A stretch of DNA of 64,000 bases from Rhizobium sp. LC145 (GTDB lineage: Bacteria > Pseudomonadota > Alphaproteobacteria > Rhizobiales > Rhizobiaceae): contig NZ_LBHV01000005.1 of NCBI RefSeq assembly GCF_001005825.1, forward strand, positions 186,001-250,000, given 5' to 3'. The notes under the pieces are model-generated. The model was not told where the DNA came from and searched no databases. It saw only the letters and a list, made by a program, of their open reading frames with translations. This document shows, piece after piece, positions 25,392-36,352 of this stretch. Both the position numbers and the translations under genes were made by a program. How positions within the stretch are numbered: position 1 is the stretch's first letter; every line of letters begins with the position of its first letter.

Positions 25392-26687
25392 TTACCAACG
25401 GCGCTCGAAGCGCTGCCTGAGGAAAATGGCGATTGCGTTCATTACGATCAGGAATCCCAGGAGTACGAGGATCGCGGCGGACGTCCTGGAAACGAAGCCA
25501 CGCTCCGGGCTGTCCGCCCAGATATAGATCTGGCTCGGAAGAGCCGTCGACGCCGCGAAGATTCCGTCCGGCGGGCTGGTGATGAACGCGTTCATGCCTA
25601 TCAGCAGCAGCGGCGCCGTCTCGCCGAGTGCACGCGCAAGCGAGATGATCGCCCCCGTCATGATAGTGGGCATGGCCAGCGCAAGCACGTGATGGAAGAT
25701 CATCTCGTGCTTGGAAGCCCCGACCCCGAGCGCGGCCTCGCGAATAGACGACGGCACGGCCTTGAGCGAGACGCGTGTGACGATGATAAGCGTCGGCAGC
25801 GTCATCAGGGACAACACCAGACCGCCAACCAGCGGAGCCGATCGGGGAAGGCCGAAGCCGTTCAGGAACACCGCCAGCCCGAGCAGACCGAATACCACGG
25901 AGGGGACGGCCGCTAGGTTGTTGATGTTGATCTCGATGAGGTCGGTAAGACGGTTCTTCGGCGCGAATTCCTCGAGATAGATCGCGGCCGCGATCCCGAT
26001 CGGGAAGCTGATCGCGAAGCAGACCAGCAGCGACCAGAACGATCCCGAGATAGCGCCTGCGAGGCCAGCCAATTCCGGGAAGCGGCTGTCGGCGTTGAGG
26101 AACAGGCCCCAGTTGAAAGGACTGGAGATCAGACCCTTCGAAACGAGCTGGTCGTACATGCCGATCTGCTCGTCGCTGATCCTGCGCTGATCTTCCGGCG
26201 TGTCGCGGCTGATCTCGCCCTTCGCGAGCTGATCCGCCCGGTCGGACATCGGGATGGTGAAGGAGCTTGTGCCGTCGAGCCGTGACGGTTCCTTGATCAC
26301 GGTGTCGCGGACCAGGAATGGTGCGGACGACGTGAAGAGGTCGAAATAGGCGCGCTCCTGTCGGCGCGTGAGATCGGGGACCTGGGCGCGAAGCGCATCA
26401 CGGACAATGTCGCGCCAGTTGGCATCCATCAGATTGCTGCGGTCGATCTCGGCGGCGCTGAGATCGATGGAGACGGTCGCCACCGTCTGAGTGAAAGCCT
26501 TGTGGCCAGTGTAGACGAGCGAACTGATCAGGAAGGCGAGGAACCCGAGAGCGAAGATGATCGCGGTCATCCCGTAGGCCTTGAGGCGGCGCTCGGCCGC
26601 GTAGCGGGATTTCCGCCGCGCCTTCATCTCGTCCGAGTGCCAGTTGACGCGCTGGCTGTCGACTGCTTCGATTTCGATCGTGGACAT
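25392..26687 (-). CDS. pstA: Phosphate ABC transporter permease PstA
   Basis: A 431-residue inner-membrane permease, longer than E. coli PstA (about 296) because of a region of about 150 residues between the first span and the permease core, as is usual in alphaproteobacteria. The core shows [27 protein letters not shown] and the contact loop [23 protein letters not shown], then [21 protein letters not shown]. The start ATG overlaps the pstC stop (TGATG). Confidence 0.94.
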   Translation of the reverse strand: MSTIEIEAVDSQRVNWHSDEMKARRKSRYAAERRLKAYGMTAIIFALGFLAFLISSLVYTGHKAFTQTVATVSIDLSAAEIDRSNLMDANWRDIVRDALRAQVPDLTRRQERAYFDLFTSSAPFLVRDTVIKEPSRLDGTSSFTIPMSDRADQLAKGEISRDTPEDQRRISDEQIGMYDQLVSKGLISSPFNWGLFLNADSRFPELAGLAGAISGSFWSLLVCFAISFPIGIAAAIYLEEFAPKNRLTDLIEININNLAAVPSVVFGLLGLAVFLNGFGLPRSAPLVGGLVLSLMTLPTLIIVTRVSLKAVPSSIREAALGVGASKHEMIFHHVLALAMPTIMTGAIISLARALGETAPLLLIGMNAFITSPPDGIFAASTALPSQIYIWADSPERGFVSRTSAAILVLLGFLIVMNAIAIFLRQRFERRW

Positions 26688-28066
26688 CAGTATTTCTCCC
26701 GGTACTTGCGGACCGTGCGCAATGCAATCAGGTTCAGGCAGAGCGTGATGACGAACAGTACCAGGCCGAGTGCGAAGGCCGCGAGCGTCTTCGGGTTGTC
26801 AAACTCGGAGTCGCCGATCAGAAGGGTGACGATCTGCACCGTCACGGTGGTGACGGCATCGAACGGGTTGGCCGTGATCTTGGCGATGAGGCCGGCGGCC
26901 ATCACCACGATCATCGTCTCTCCGACTGCGCGGCTGAGCGCGAGGAGCACCCCGCCGATGATGCCCGGAAGCGCCGCCGGGAGGAGCACTTTGCGGATGG
27001 TCTCGCCCTTCGTCGCGCCAAGGGCTAGCGAACCGTCACGCATCGCACGTGGCACAGCCGCGAACGCGTCGTCTGAGAGCGAAGATATGAACGGGATGAT
27101 CATGACGCCCATGACCAAACCCGTCGCCAGCGCGCTGTTCGGCGACGAGGGGATGCCGACGGCATTACCGAGATCCCTAATGGCCGGAGCGACAGTCAGG
27201 ACAGCGAAGAAGCCGTAGACCACGGTCGGGACGCCGGCGAGGATCTCGAGCATCGGCTTCACGACTGCCCGGAAGCCAGGATGCGCGTACTCAGTCAGGT
27301 ACACGGCGGAAAGGATGCCCGTCGGAACAGCGACCAGCATCGCGATGGCGGAGATGAGGAAAGTTCCGTATAGGACCGGAAGAACACCGAAAGCGCCCTG
27401 CCCTGCAACCTGGTCGGCACGGATAGCGATCTGAGGTTCCCAGCGCAGGCCGAACAGGAATTCCGTGACAGGCACCCGCGCGAAGAAATGCAGCGCCTCG
27501 AAGACAAGCGAGCCAACGATGCCGACGGTGATGATGATCGCGACCAGAGACGAGAACATCATGAAGACGGTGACCGCGGTTTCGACGCTATGGCGGGCGC
27601 GGTATCGGGGGCTGATGACCTTGAACCCGAGAAATGCACCGACGGCCGCAATGCAGCAGGTGAGCGCGGCCATCAGATACATCGATGTCGACTGCAGAGA
27701 TCGGAGATGCTCGGCGGCTGCGGCCACTTCCGGGGTGGGCTGGCGGAAGAGATTGCCCGCCGCGACCTGCCTTATCTCACTCATCTGCAGGCTCTTGGCG
27801 GCGGCGTCCATTGCCTCCGCGCCTGGAAAGGAAGCGATGACGAGCTGGTTCATCACGCTGTTCTGGAACATCAGCCAGAGAAGCAGGAAGATGAAGGCAG
27901 GCACTGCCGTCCAGATCGCAGCGTTCAGGCCGTGGTAGATCGGACGCGAATGCTGCTTCAGGCGGACCGCGCCCGCAGGTGTCGCCGCTCTACTGGCGCG
28001 AAACACGCCGAAGTAGCTCACAATCAAGGCCATGGCGGCCAGAAAGAGAATTAGATATCCCGACAT
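26687..28066 (-). CDS. pstC: Phosphate ABC transporter permease PstC
   Basis: A 459-residue inner-membrane permease, longer than E. coli PstC, with extra N-terminal spans and a linker before the permease core, as in rhizobia. Core motifs: VPTGILSAVYLTEYA, LEILAGVPTVVYGFFAVLTV, the contact loop RAMRDGSLALGATKGETIRKVLLP and LALSRAVGETMIVVMAAGL. The start at 28066 (MSGYLIL) follows a G-rich stretch; a frame to 28099 runs into the upstream hairpin. It is separated from pstS by 60 bases with that hairpin. Confidence 0.93.
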   Translation of the reverse strand: MSGYLILFLAAMALIVSYFGVFRASRAATPAGAVRLKQHSRPIYHGLNAAIWTAVPAFIFLLLWLMFQNSVMNQLVIASFPGAEAMDAAAKSLQMSEIRQVAAGNLFRQPTPEVAAAAEHLRSLQSTSMYLMAALTCCIAAVGAFLGFKVISPRYRARHSVETAVTVFMMFSSLVAIIITVGIVGSLVFEALHFFARVPVTEFLFGLRWEPQIAIRADQVAGQGAFGVLPVLYGTFLISAIAMLVAVPTGILSAVYLTEYAHPGFRAVVKPMLEILAGVPTVVYGFFAVLTVAPAIRDLGNAVGIPSSPNSALATGLVMGVMIIPFISSLSDDAFAAVPRAMRDGSLALGATKGETIRKVLLPAALPGIIGGVLLALSRAVGETMIVVMAAGLIAKITANPFDAVTTVTVQIVTLLIGDSEFDNPKTLAAFALGLVLFVITLCLNLIALRTVRKYREKY

Positions 28067-28083
28067 GTTGCCCCCGGAGACGG

Positions 28084-28112
28084 AAAAGGCCGCCCACACA
28101 GTGCGGACGGCC
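28084..28112 (-). terminator. Hairpin with T-run between pstS and pstC
   Basis: On the minus strand GGCCGTCCGCAC pairs with GTGGGCGGCC (two small bulges) around TGT, followed by TTTT. It lies 15 bases after the pstS stop. A partial terminator here would give more binding protein than permease, a common arrangement in pst operons. Confidence 0.6.
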
Positions 28113-28126
28113 GATGGCTGCTCGGA

Positions 28127-29164
28127 TTAGGAACCGAGCTTCTTGGCTTCCAGGACAGCCTTCTCGACTTCCGCGCGCTTGTCAGCGTCGAGCGGGGTCA
28201 GGCCGCGCTCTGCGAGATAGCCGTCATCGCCCATGGAGGCTTCCGAGGTGTATTCCTCGAGGAATTCCTTCATGCCCGGGATGACGTCGCGGTGGGCGTT
28301 CTTGATGTAGACGAACAGCGGGCGCGAAACCGGATAGGAACCGTCCTTGATGGTCTCGAAGCTTGCTTCCACGCCTTCGACCTTGATGTCCTTGAGCTTG
28401 TCTTCGTTCTCGTAGAGGAACGAGTAGCCGAAGATGCCGACGGCATTCGGGTCGGATTCAAGACGCTGGACGATCAGGTTGTCGTTCTCGCCGGCTTCGA
28501 TGAACGGGCCGTCCTGGCGCATGCGCGAGCAGGCTTCCGTGTACTTCTTCTCGTCGGCGGCCTTCACGGCATCCATGCCGGCTGTGTCGGCGCAGCCTTC
28601 ATGCATGACGAGCTCGACAAAGGCATCGCGGGTGCCGGAGGTCGGCGGGGGGCCGAAGGCGACGATGTTCACGTCCGGAAGGGACGCATCGATGTCGGAC
28701 CACTTCTTGTTCTTGTTCGCGACGAGTCCGCCCTTGCCGTCCGGAAGCTCGGCAGCGAGAGCCTGGAAGATCTGTGCCTTGGTAAGATTCCAGTCCGTCT
28801 CGTTCTTACGGGAGACGGCGATCGAGAGCCCGTCGTAGCCGATCAGGGCTTCGGTGATGTCGGTCACGCCGTTGTCGGCGCAGAGCTTCACCTCGGAATC
28901 CTTGATCGCGCGCGAAGCACCGGTGATGTCCGCAAAGTCTTCGCCGACGCCGCCGCAGAACGCCTTGAAGCCGCCGCCCGTGCCGGTGGATTCAACGACC
29001 GGAGCAGGCTTGCCGGTCTTGTTCGCGAATTCTTCGGCAACAGCCTGGGTATAGGGGAATACGGTGGAGGAGCCGACGATCTTGATCTGATCGCGGGCAG
29101 ATGCGACGCCTGCGGTGCTCAGGAGGATTGCGACGACTGCGCAGCTTCCTAGATACTTCTTCAT
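28127..29164 (-). CDS. pstS: Periplasmic phosphate-binding protein PstS
   Basis: A 345-residue binding protein with a Sec signal cut near ASARDQIK. Ligand motifs of the PstS family are clear: IKIVGSSTVFPYTQAVAEEF, VESTGTGGGFKAFCGG, DITGASRAIKDSE, and PPPTSGTRDAFVEL. It binds inorganic phosphate for PstCAB; PstS proteins generally prefer phosphate to arsenate, which fits a place beside arsenic genes. AAGGGAG precedes the ATG. The Pho box 63-80 bases upstream marks it as the first gene of the operon. Confidence 0.96.
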   Translation of the reverse strand: MKKYLGSCAVVAILLSTAGVASARDQIKIVGSSTVFPYTQAVAEEFANKTGKPAPVVESTGTGGGFKAFCGGVGEDFADITGASRAIKDSEVKLCADNGVTDITEALIGYDGLSIAVSRKNETDWNLTKAQIFQALAAELPDGKGGLVANKNKKWSDIDASLPDVNIVAFGPPPTSGTRDAFVELVMHEGCADTAGMDAVKAADEKKYTEACSRMRQDGPFIEAGENDNLIVQRLESDPNAVGIFGYSFLYENEDKLKDIKVEGVEASFETIKDGSYPVSRPLFVYIKNAHRDVIPGMKEFLEEYTSEASMGDDGYLAERGLTPLDADKRAEVEKAVLEAKKLGS

Positions 29165-29226
29165 GGAATTTCTCCCTTGGAATTCGGTTTGACGCTTTGG
29201 CGTCGGCTCCCCTCTATAGGGACTAC

Positions 29227-29244
29227 ATAACAGTTTTGTGACAG
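29227..29244 (-). promoter_or_regulatory. Pho box before pstS
   Basis: On the minus strand CTGTCACAAAACTGTTAT: half-sites CTGTCAC and CTGTTAT separated by AAAA. It shares its first 15 bases with the box before phnD. The rest of the gap to the AIPR gene (29245-29442) shows no gene. Confidence 0.9.
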
Positions 29245-29442
29245 TTTTATTTCATTTGTGAGATGCTTGTGAGCCAAGCTTTTTGCACGGCTGTTCACAC
29301 CCGCAAATACTATCTTTGTCGATCGTTACTCGATGCTTCTGACTTGGCTTACTATTGCGTCATGCGCGTACGCGAACCTCAGGAGGATGGTGCGCTCTCT
29401 GACTGCTTAATGCCGAGTAGGAGCCTGAATGTGCGGCCCGGG

Positions 29443-31215
29443 CTAGGGTGCCTTAAACAACGTTTCGCTCGCCGAAATATCTGGTTGATGGGGTTCGGGG
29501 ATTGGCGGGGAGCGAAGGCTGGCCGCTGCGGCTGCGATTGTTTCCTGAAATCCCGGTGATTTTGCAACCCCGTCTGTTCCGCCTTCGTTGTCAAATTGCT
29601 CGACAACATAAGCAACAGCCTTCGGCAGCCATTCCGCATCGATCTTTAGAGTAGCCCAACCCGATGCAGCATGCTTGGTATTATGAAAATACACGCCGGA
29701 CACGAACGCTAAGGCATGCCACACGACATTGTTCCGGAAGCCCGCACCTCGCGGCGGCTCGATGGACGTGAGGATGTTCATGATTTCCCGCTTCGCCCGA
29801 ATGACTGCGAGGAACGTGTCGAGGGGATAGCTTTCAGAAAAGAGCGTCTGGTAGTCCTTGTCGTCATTGATTAGAGTTGTCGGCCGACCACGCGCATCGC
29901 CACCTCTGAACAGAAGAGCAGCTACGAGGGACTGCGACATCTCTGTAAGTGTGACGATGGAAGAGCGCGGCTTCTCTTCGTTTCGATATTGGTTCTTGCG
30001 GCGCTCGTAGAAAAGACCATGTTTGCGGAAGAAGTCCTCAATATTGCGGTGAACACGGTCCATGCCCCGAAGATAGGGCTTAGGAATGTGTGTTTGGCTG
30101 TTAGTAGCTCGAATGATCCCGTCTCTCACGGCATCGGACGTCGGCTTGATGATGCGAACGAGAATCCGCTTCTCGCCTATGTGCTTCTTCGCCTCACTGG
30201 AAACCTCCGGCGACGACATGAACGCGTGGATGACGTTGCAAGTCTGAAGACCGTTGACCAAAAGGGGGTCGGTCAGCGCAAGGTGCTTACCTTTAGGATC
30301 GACCGCATCGGCAACAAGAGTGACGCCGTTATTGTACCACCAGAAGTCCTCGTCACCGAGAGTTTCGAGCGTCTGAAATATGCCCTCATTGACGTCGGTC
30401 GTCGTGCCGAGGAAGTCGCGGACGTTTGCGTCAAAGAGGGACCTGATGAGGTTGCCGGAGCTATCACTCAGGAAGCTCATTATCCCATCGATGGGTACTA
30501 GGCAGGCAAAGGAGTTCTCGTCGTGGGATAGCTGCTCTTGAAAGGCAAGCTGTCGGACATGGATTTGAGGCATCCTGGACAGATCTATAACCTGCTCTGC
30601 TCCAAGATAAATGATCTCCGCGTCCTTGGTAGCAGCGGATGTTCCAAGCTCCTGTATCAAGGTCGTGCCGGTCGCGAGGACGGAGCTGTGAACGCTCGCG
30701 TTGCTGCCCTTGGTCGCGTAGTAGACACGGCATTTGATCGTCGCCGCACGACCTGAAGACGACAGGACTGCAAACCTAGCCAGCGCAAACTTCGACTGGA
30801 CGCTTGAGTTGTACTCTTTGAACTCTATCGCCGAGTAGTCCTTTGACAGGCTGAAAAGGTCTCGCACCGTCGCTCGTACGGATTTCAGCGGATTTTCCTC
30901 AAAGCTCTCGGTGTATTTGGACTGGATAATAACGATATCAATTTCAAGCGGACCTTTTTCAGGCACGGTCTTGCTTTCGAGCGATTCCTCGCTCAAAACC
31001 ATGCCATTCACGATGACGTACATGGCATCTATCTGGCCGTCCGCTCCACCATCGGTGATGCCGGCTTCAATTTCATCCACGCTCAAATCGTAGGGCGCCA
31101 TGATTAGAGCGTTGACCACCAGTTCCCAAGCTTTGGTGACATCCTTCAATCCTGCGTCTTTTGCCCGATCCTCGGTCATCTGCTGGACAAGGATTCTGTA
31201 GGTATCTTTTGACAT
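29443..31215 (-). CDS. AIPR-family probable phage-defence protein with nuclease-like N-terminus
   Basis: A 590-residue protein. Residues about 250-345 match the AIPR (abortive infection phage resistance) family: ANVRDFLGTTTDVNEGIFQTL, then FWWYNNGVTLVADAV and LLVNGLQTCNVIHAF. The N-terminal part has the pattern of a PD-(D/E)XK nuclease: ITDGGADGQIDAMYV (Asp63) and IDIVIIQSKY (Gln98-x-Lys100). The ATG at 31215 follows AAGAGGT by 6 bases; a TTG at 31254 is less likely. Codon use looks less GC-rich than in the genes on either side, so it is probably acquired. It stands alone between the pst operon and the SOS cassette. Defence against phage is inferred from the family. Confidence 0.85.
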   Translation of the reverse strand: MSKDTYRILVQQMTEDRAKDAGLKDVTKAWELVVNALIMAPYDLSVDEIEAGITDGGADGQIDAMYVIVNGMVLSEESLESKTVPEKGPLEIDIVIIQSKYTESFEENPLKSVRATVRDLFSLSKDYSAIEFKEYNSSVQSKFALARFAVLSSSGRAATIKCRVYYATKGSNASVHSSVLATGTTLIQELGTSAATKDAEIIYLGAEQVIDLSRMPQIHVRQLAFQEQLSHDENSFACLVPIDGIMSFLSDSSGNLIRSLFDANVRDFLGTTTDVNEGIFQTLETLGDEDFWWYNNGVTLVADAVDPKGKHLALTDPLLVNGLQTCNVIHAFMSSPEVSSEAKKHIGEKRILVRIIKPTSDAVRDGIIRATNSQTHIPKPYLRGMDRVHRNIEDFFRKHGLFYERRKNQYRNEEKPRSSIVTLTEMSQSLVAALLFRGGDARGRPTTLINDDKDYQTLFSESYPLDTFLAVIRAKREIMNILTSIEPPRGAGFRNNVVWHALAFVSGVYFHNTKHAASGWATLKIDAEWLPKAVAYVVEQFDNEGGTDGVAKSPGFQETIAAAAASLRSPPIPEPHQPDISASETLFKAP

Positions 31216-31368
31216 CTGACCTCTTGGGAAATGAGTTCGCGTGTAGTCGAGCAAGGTAGCTGACGCCGCAGCCTCTGGAAGACGGCGAAGTGTATAATCA
31301 CACGTAACGCACAGGAAGTTGCGTTGCGAAGCACAATAATATCCTATCGAGGATGCGCCGCAGCAGTT

Positions 31369-31584
31369 TCAAACGCCTTCGACTAACCATGACAGATAGG
31401 GCGGAAGGAAATTGATGCGTGTCAGAATCCCGCTCCAGTTTGCGGTTACAACGTGCGCTTGCTCGATGATCGCGGTTGCCGTAAACATGCAGCCTTTCCA
31501 ACCCACCAAAATGTCAGCTTTCGTGGTGGGGTCGGTACAGCTTACCTTATGACCGGAGTGGTGGGTGCAGTCGTTATAACTCAC
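31369..31584 (-). CDS. Doubtful small reading frame after dnaE2 (71 aa)
   Basis: A GTG-started 71-residue frame whose start overlaps the dnaE2 stop as GTGA, which would suit translational coupling. It has three Cys residues in the first half and a mildly hydrophobic second half. It shows no family I recognise. It could equally be chance. The rest of the gap up to the AIPR gene (31216-31368) looks non-coding. Confidence 0.25.
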   Translation of the reverse strand: MSYNDCTHHSGHKVSCTDPTTKADILVGWKGCMFTATAIIEQAHVVTANWSGILTRINFLPPYLSWLVEGV

Positions 31585-34500
31585 TGAAAATTCCGGCTCT
31601 TCACCTTCAACGTGTCGATATGGCGATCAGGCTCGAACATGTCTCGGGCCTTGATGGCGATTGACGCTCCTCTTGGATCCGGCCGGTCTGGGGCACCATG
31701 CGAGAACTCGTCGCCCCGTCCAGTCGGCGGAGCAAAGAGGCTGTCGTGATCTGCGAGACGCGCCAGATCGCTGGATAGATCGAACAGCTGCTGGGCTATG
31801 AGGTGAACCACCTCCCCTTCCCGCTGAATTCTGCCATTGATCGCCAGCATGCTGGATCCGAGCAGAACCCGGCGCGACCGCTCGAACAGTTTTGGCCAGA
31901 CGACGACATTCGCCACCCCAGTTTCGTCCTCGATTGTCACGAACACGACGCCCTTGGCGGAGCCGGGCATCTGACGGACCAGCACCAAGCCGGCGGCCAT
32001 CAGCCATTGGCCGTCGCGGGCCGTCATCGCTTCCGTGCAGGTCACGATCCTCCTGCGGACCAGATCCTGGCGCAGGAAGCTTAGCGGGTGATGCCTGAGC
32101 GTCAGTCCGGTGTGGCTGTAGTCCTCCACGACATTGTGCCCTTCGGTCATCTGCCGAAGTATCACCTCCGGCTCCTGCTGCTCGGCGATCGCGCGCGCTT
32201 CCCGCTCGGCAGCCGCGGCAAACAGGGGAAGCGGCTCGTCGCGCAGCGCTTCGATCGCCCAGAGCGCATCGCGCCGTTCAAGGCCGAGGGAAAAGCGGAA
32301 GGCATCCGCCTCGGCCAGCTTCACGAGCGAGGCGGTCGGAACACCGCAGCGGCGCCACATGTCGTCGATGGAAGGGAACGGCTCATCGGTCCGGGCAGCG
32401 GCGATCCGGGCAGCATCGGCGACCGGCAGACCTTTCACCAACCGCATGCCCAGCCGCACGGCATGCCGATCCGAACCTTCGATCGGCTCCAGCGTGCAGT
32501 CCCATCGGGACCTGTTGATGCAGACAGGGCGGACCTCGACGCCATGCTTTTTCGCATCGGCGACGATCTGCGCCGGCATGTAGAAACCCATCGGCTGCGC
32601 ATTCAATAGCGCCGCGCAGAAGACGTCGGGATAGTGGCATTTCACATAGTTGCTGGCATAGGCTATCAGCGCGAAGGAGGCGGCGTGGCTCTCCGGGAAC
32701 CCGTAGGACCCGAATCCCTCCAACTGCCCAAACGTCCTCTCGGCGAATTCCGGCGAATAGCCGTTCAGGATCATGCCGGACACGAGCTTGTCCTTGAAGT
32801 TGCTGACGCCGCCGGTGAACTTGAACGTCGCCATGGCGCGGCGCAGTTGATCCGCCTCGCCGGCGGAGAATCCGGCGCAGACCATCGCCACCTTCATGGC
32901 GCTCTCCTGGAACAAGGGCACACCAAGGGTCTTTCTTAGCACCGCCTCCAGTTCCGGCGTCGGATAGTCGATGGGCTCTTTGCCCTCGCGGCGACGGAGG
33001 TATGGATGAACCATGTCGCCTTGGATCGGCCCCGGACGGACGATCGCCACCTGGATGACGAGATCATAAAATGTCTGCGGCTTCATGCGCGGCAGCATTG
33101 CCATCTGCGCCCGGCTCTCGATCTGGAACGTTCCGAGCGTATCGGCCTTGCGGATCATCGCGTAGGTGGCGGCATCCTCCTGCGGGATGGACGCCAGGTC
33201 GAGTGGGATATTCTTCTCCTGCTCCAGCAGCGCAAATGCCTTGGCCATGCAGGTGAGCATGCCGAGAGCCAGCACGTCGACCTTCATCATTTTCAGAGCC
33301 TCCACGTCATCCTTGTCCCATTCAATGACATATCTGTCCGGCATGCTCGCCGGTTCGATCGGCACCAGGTGATCCAGTCGATCGTGGGTCAGGACAAAAC
33401 CGCCCGGATGCTGCCCCAGATGCCGTGGCGCGCCCATCAGCTGCTGCGCCAGCTGCAGGGTCAGCGCCAGCCGGTAATCCTCCGGATTGAGCCCGAGGTC
33501 GCGGACCTGCTTCTCGCCGACCTCTTCCGACCAGGACCAGATGCCCGAAGACAGCGCTTTGATCAGGTCCTCCGACAGACCAAAGGCCTTGCCGACATCG
33601 CGGATGGCGCCTTTTGCACGATAGCGCGTCACCGTAGTGCAGAGCGCCGCCTTATCGCGGCCATAGGTCTTATAGATCCACTGGATGACCTCTTCGCGCC
33701 TTTCGTGCTCAAAATCGACGTCGATGTCGGGAGGCTCGTCGCGTTCCTGGCTGACAAACCGTTCGAAGAGCAGATCATTGGTTTCGGGATTGATCGAGGT
33801 GATGCCGAGGACATAACAGACGGCACTGTTCGCCGCCGATCCGCGGCCCTGGCAGAGAATGCCTTGCGAGCGGGCAAAACGGACGATCGAAAAGACCGTG
33901 AGAAAATAGGGGGCGTATTTCATCGTCTCGATCAGGGAGAGTTCATGGCGGATCGTCTGTTCGACATGCGCCGGCAGGCCTTCCGGGTAGCGGGTCTTCC
34001 CGCCCTCCCAGGTATAATGCTCCAAGGACTGCTGGGCGGTCATGCCGGGGACGAGAGCCTCCTCGGGATACTGGTAGACCAGTTCCTCGAGCGAAAACGT
34101 GCAGCGCCTTACGATCTCCATCGTGCGGGCCAAGGCCTCGGGATAGCGGGGGAACAGGCGGGCCATCTCCTCCGGCGGCTTCAGATGTCGATCGGCGAAA
34201 CGTTCGCGATCGAAGCCGACGGAATCGATGGTCGTCTTCTCGCGAACACAGGTCACGATATCCTGAAGCTGCCGGCGCGACGGCTCGTGGAACAATACAT
34301 CGTTGGTGACGACGGTCCTGACCCGGTAGCGGGCTGCCATGTTGGAAAGCGTGTGCAGCCGCAGCTGGTCGTTCGGACGCCGCCGCAGACACAGCGACAT
34401 GTAGGCGCGATCGCCGAAGATTTCGGCCATCTTCCTGAGCTGCATGGCGCAGGTCTCGTTGGCCAAGTCCGGCACAAGGATGCCGATCAGGCCTTCGGCA

Positions 34501-34841
34501 TAATGTGCGACATCGTCGAGATGCAGGATGCAGTTCGCCTTGCCGCCCCTGCCCTTTCCAAGCGTCAGCAACCGCGTCAAACGCGAATAGGCGGCACGAT
34601 CGGTCGGATAGACGAGGATCGACATGCCATCGGCCAGATCCAGCCGGCAGCCCACGACGAGGCGAAGGCCAGTCGCCCATGAGGCTTCCAATGCGCGCAC
34701 GACCCCGGCCAAACTGTTGCGATCGACGATGCCTAGGGCCTGGATGCCCATCAGCTTGGCGGTGGCGAACAGTTCCTCGGCCGAGGAGGCGCCCCTCAGA
34801 AACGAAAAATGCGTCGTGACCTGGAGCTCGGCGTATTTCAT
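31581..34841 (-). CDS. dnaE2: Error-prone DNA polymerase DnaE2 (ImuC)
   Basis: A 1086-residue C-family polymerase, normal length for DnaE2. It begins [20 protein letters not shown] (PHP-like domain). The polymerase Asp triad region is [20 protein letters not shown]; the C-terminal OB fold includes [23 protein letters not shown]. It carries out translesion synthesis with ImuA and ImuB in the SOS response. The ATG at 34841 overlaps the imuB stop as ATGA; the longer frame to 35150 is out-of-phase imuB sequence. Third gene of imuA-imuB-dnaE2, a cassette common on rhizobial plasmids. Confidence 0.96.
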   Translation of the reverse strand: MKYAELQVTTHFSFLRGASSAEELFATAKLMGIQALGIVDRNSLAGVVRALEASWATGLRLVVGCRLDLADGMSILVYPTDRAAYSRLTRLLTLGKGRGGKANCILHLDDVAHYAEGLIGILVPDLANETCAMQLRKMAEIFGDRAYMSLCLRRRPNDQLRLHTLSNMAARYRVRTVVTNDVLFHEPSRRQLQDIVTCVREKTTIDSVGFDRERFADRHLKPPEEMARLFPRYPEALARTMEIVRRCTFSLEELVYQYPEEALVPGMTAQQSLEHYTWEGGKTRYPEGLPAHVEQTIRHELSLIETMKYAPYFLTVFSIVRFARSQGILCQGRGSAANSAVCYVLGITSINPETNDLLFERFVSQERDEPPDIDVDFEHERREEVIQWIYKTYGRDKAALCTTVTRYRAKGAIRDVGKAFGLSEDLIKALSSGIWSWSEEVGEKQVRDLGLNPEDYRLALTLQLAQQLMGAPRHLGQHPGGFVLTHDRLDHLVPIEPASMPDRYVIEWDKDDVEALKMMKVDVLALGMLTCMAKAFALLEQEKNIPLDLASIPQEDAATYAMIRKADTLGTFQIESRAQMAMLPRMKPQTFYDLVIQVAIVRPGPIQGDMVHPYLRRREGKEPIDYPTPELEAVLRKTLGVPLFQESAMKVAMVCAGFSAGEADQLRRAMATFKFTGGVSNFKDKLVSGMILNGYSPEFAERTFGQLEGFGSYGFPESHAASFALIAYASNYVKCHYPDVFCAALLNAQPMGFYMPAQIVADAKKHGVEVRPVCINRSRWDCTLEPIEGSDRHAVRLGMRLVKGLPVADAARIAAARTDEPFPSIDDMWRRCGVPTASLVKLAEADAFRFSLGLERRDALWAIEALRDEPLPLFAAAAEREARAIAEQQEPEVILRQMTEGHNVVEDYSHTGLTLRHHPLSFLRQDLVRRRIVTCTEAMTARDGQWLMAAGLVLVRQMPGSAKGVVFVTIEDETGVANVVVWPKLFERSRRVLLGSSMLAINGRIQREGEVVHLIAQQLFDLSSDLARLADHDSLFAPPTGRGDEFSHGAPDRPDPRGASIAIKARDMFEPDRHIDTLKVKSRNFQ

Positions 34842-36352
34842 GCAAAAAGCCCGTGAAGGTACCACTTGTGCGACCCGGTTCCGGCATCGACGCCATCGCC
34901 CGAACGAAAGATCCAGAAGCGTTCGCCGCTCTCGCTTTCGACGATAAAATAGTCCCTGACCGCCAGAAACTCCGACCGCCTCAGCCACCATTCGCCGAAG
35001 ATGCGCTCCGGCCCGTCGGCGCGAACAACCCGATAGCGTCTGCTCCGCCAGGTGATTGAGACCGGCGGATGGTCCGGCAGCAATGCAATCACGTCGATCA
35101 GCTCGGGCCTGGCAAGTAGCCGCGGCGGCCGCTGCCATTGCGACGGCCACGTTTCTCCCTTTTCTTCGGCCGTTGGCGCAATCAGCCGGATGCTGCGTTC
35201 CGGCACGTCACTCGCCACCGGCGCGACACGATAGATCCTCTGGCCGCCGCGATTGCCGAGGATGTCGATCAGCGGCGTGACGTCCTTGGCTTCCTCCTCG
35301 ATGAGCGAGGAGGCATTCTGCTTTTCCGCCAGCGGTTCGACCATGATGGCGGCGAGCGTCAGCTTCTCGATGCCGAAACCGGGTTCGATCTTCTCGATGC
35401 GGTCCTTGAACAGCTTTGTCAGCCAGGCGGCATCACGGACCGGCTTGGCCGTCCCGGCTCGAAGCGCCTGAATCGTGTTGTCGACGCGATGGGCGACGAG
35501 ATCGGCACGCCGGACGCCGAGCCCATGCTTCTGAAGCTCCAGGCAAAGCTGCCGGACAAGGCGGGTGATGTATTTTTCGATGGTTTCCGCAGCCCCGATC
35601 GGTTCGGCGAAGGAGCGATGCACCTCCACGAGTTCGGCAGGCCGGATCGGGTCGATCGGCTCGGCCAGGCGGCCATACATCTGATCGAGGCGGCGGGTGA
35701 TTTCCGGGCCAAAGCGCAGCACCAACGGCGCGCGCGGTGTAGCAGCCAATTCCCCGACGGTGGCGAAGCCCAGGATGCGAAGGTTGGCGACGGTTTCCGC
35801 CGGCAGGCGCAAGGATGAAATCGGCAAGCACTCCACGGCCTGGGCAATCTTTCCGGGCGGCACGATGATCGTCTCGCGACGGGTCGCCCGCGCCAGCGCA
35901 TGGGCCGCACCCCAGCTATCGGCGACCGCTGCGCGGGCAGTCAGTCCTTTGGCGCGGAAACGGTTGACCAGGCCGGAGAGCATCATTTCCTCGCCGCCCT
36001 GCAGATGATCGGCACCTTCCGTATCCATGACGATACCGTCCGGCGGATCCATCGCGACGACCGGCGAATATTGCTTCAGCGCCCAAAGCGAGAGCCGCTC
36101 CAAGATGTCGCTGTCGGCACATGGATCCGCATCAACGAGCATCAGGCCCTGAACGAGCGCCTGCGCCTTGGCCGCCGGCATACCGACATGCAGGCCGAGC
36201 TTGGCGGCGGCGGCATCAGCGGCGGCAATCCACCGCTTCGAGCCGCTTCTGGCGACGACGACAAGCGGCTTGTCAGCCGGCAGCGAAGGATCGGCGCGTC
36301 TTATCCGATCCGTCGGCAGTGTCGGAAGAAAGACAGATACGACCCTGGCCAT
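34838..36352 (-). CDS. imuB: Y-family-like mutagenesis protein ImuB
   Basis: A 504-residue Y-family polymerase relative that lacks the catalytic carboxylates: where DinB has HVDMDAFYA, ImuB has [14 protein letters not shown], and no SLDEAYLD motif is seen. Known ImuB proteins act as an adaptor between the sliding clamp, ImuA and DnaE2. The ATG at 36352 lies inside the 3' end of imuA (about 80 bases overlap), so translation is coupled; GTG codons at 36361 and 36355 are alternatives. The C-terminal 100 residues (after about 400) include [20 protein letters not shown], typical of the family. Confidence 0.94.
   Translation of the reverse strand: MARVVSVFLPTLPTDRIRRADPSLPADKPLVVVARSGSKRWIAAADAAAAKLGLHVGMPAAKAQALVQGLMLVDADPCADSDILERLSLWALKQYSPVVAMDPPDGIVMDTEGADHLQGGEEMMLSGLVNRFRAKGLTARAAVADSWGAAHALARATRRETIIVPPGKIAQAVECLPISSLRLPAETVANLRILGFATVGELAATPRAPLVLRFGPEITRRLDQMYGRLAEPIDPIRPAELVEVHRSFAEPIGAAETIEKYITRLVRQLCLELQKHGLGVRRADLVAHRVDNTIQALRAGTAKPVRDAAWLTKLFKDRIEKIEPGFGIEKLTLAAIMVEPLAEKQNASSLIEEEAKDVTPLIDILGNRGGQRIYRVAPVASDVPERSIRLIAPTAEEKGETWPSQWQRPPRLLARPELIDVIALLPDHPPVSITWRSRRYRVVRADGPERIFGEWWLRRSEFLAVRDYFIVESESGERFWIFRSGDGVDAGTGSHKWYLHGLFA

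Noticed and set aside
31255-31368. tRNA or small RNA gene upstream of the AIPR gene
   Set aside because: No cloverleaf or strong stem was found; the stretch looks like a simple promoter region.
33006-34682. 558-residue open frame antisense to dnaE2
   Set aside because: Shadow frame of a clear DnaE2; Arg/His-rich translation with no motif.
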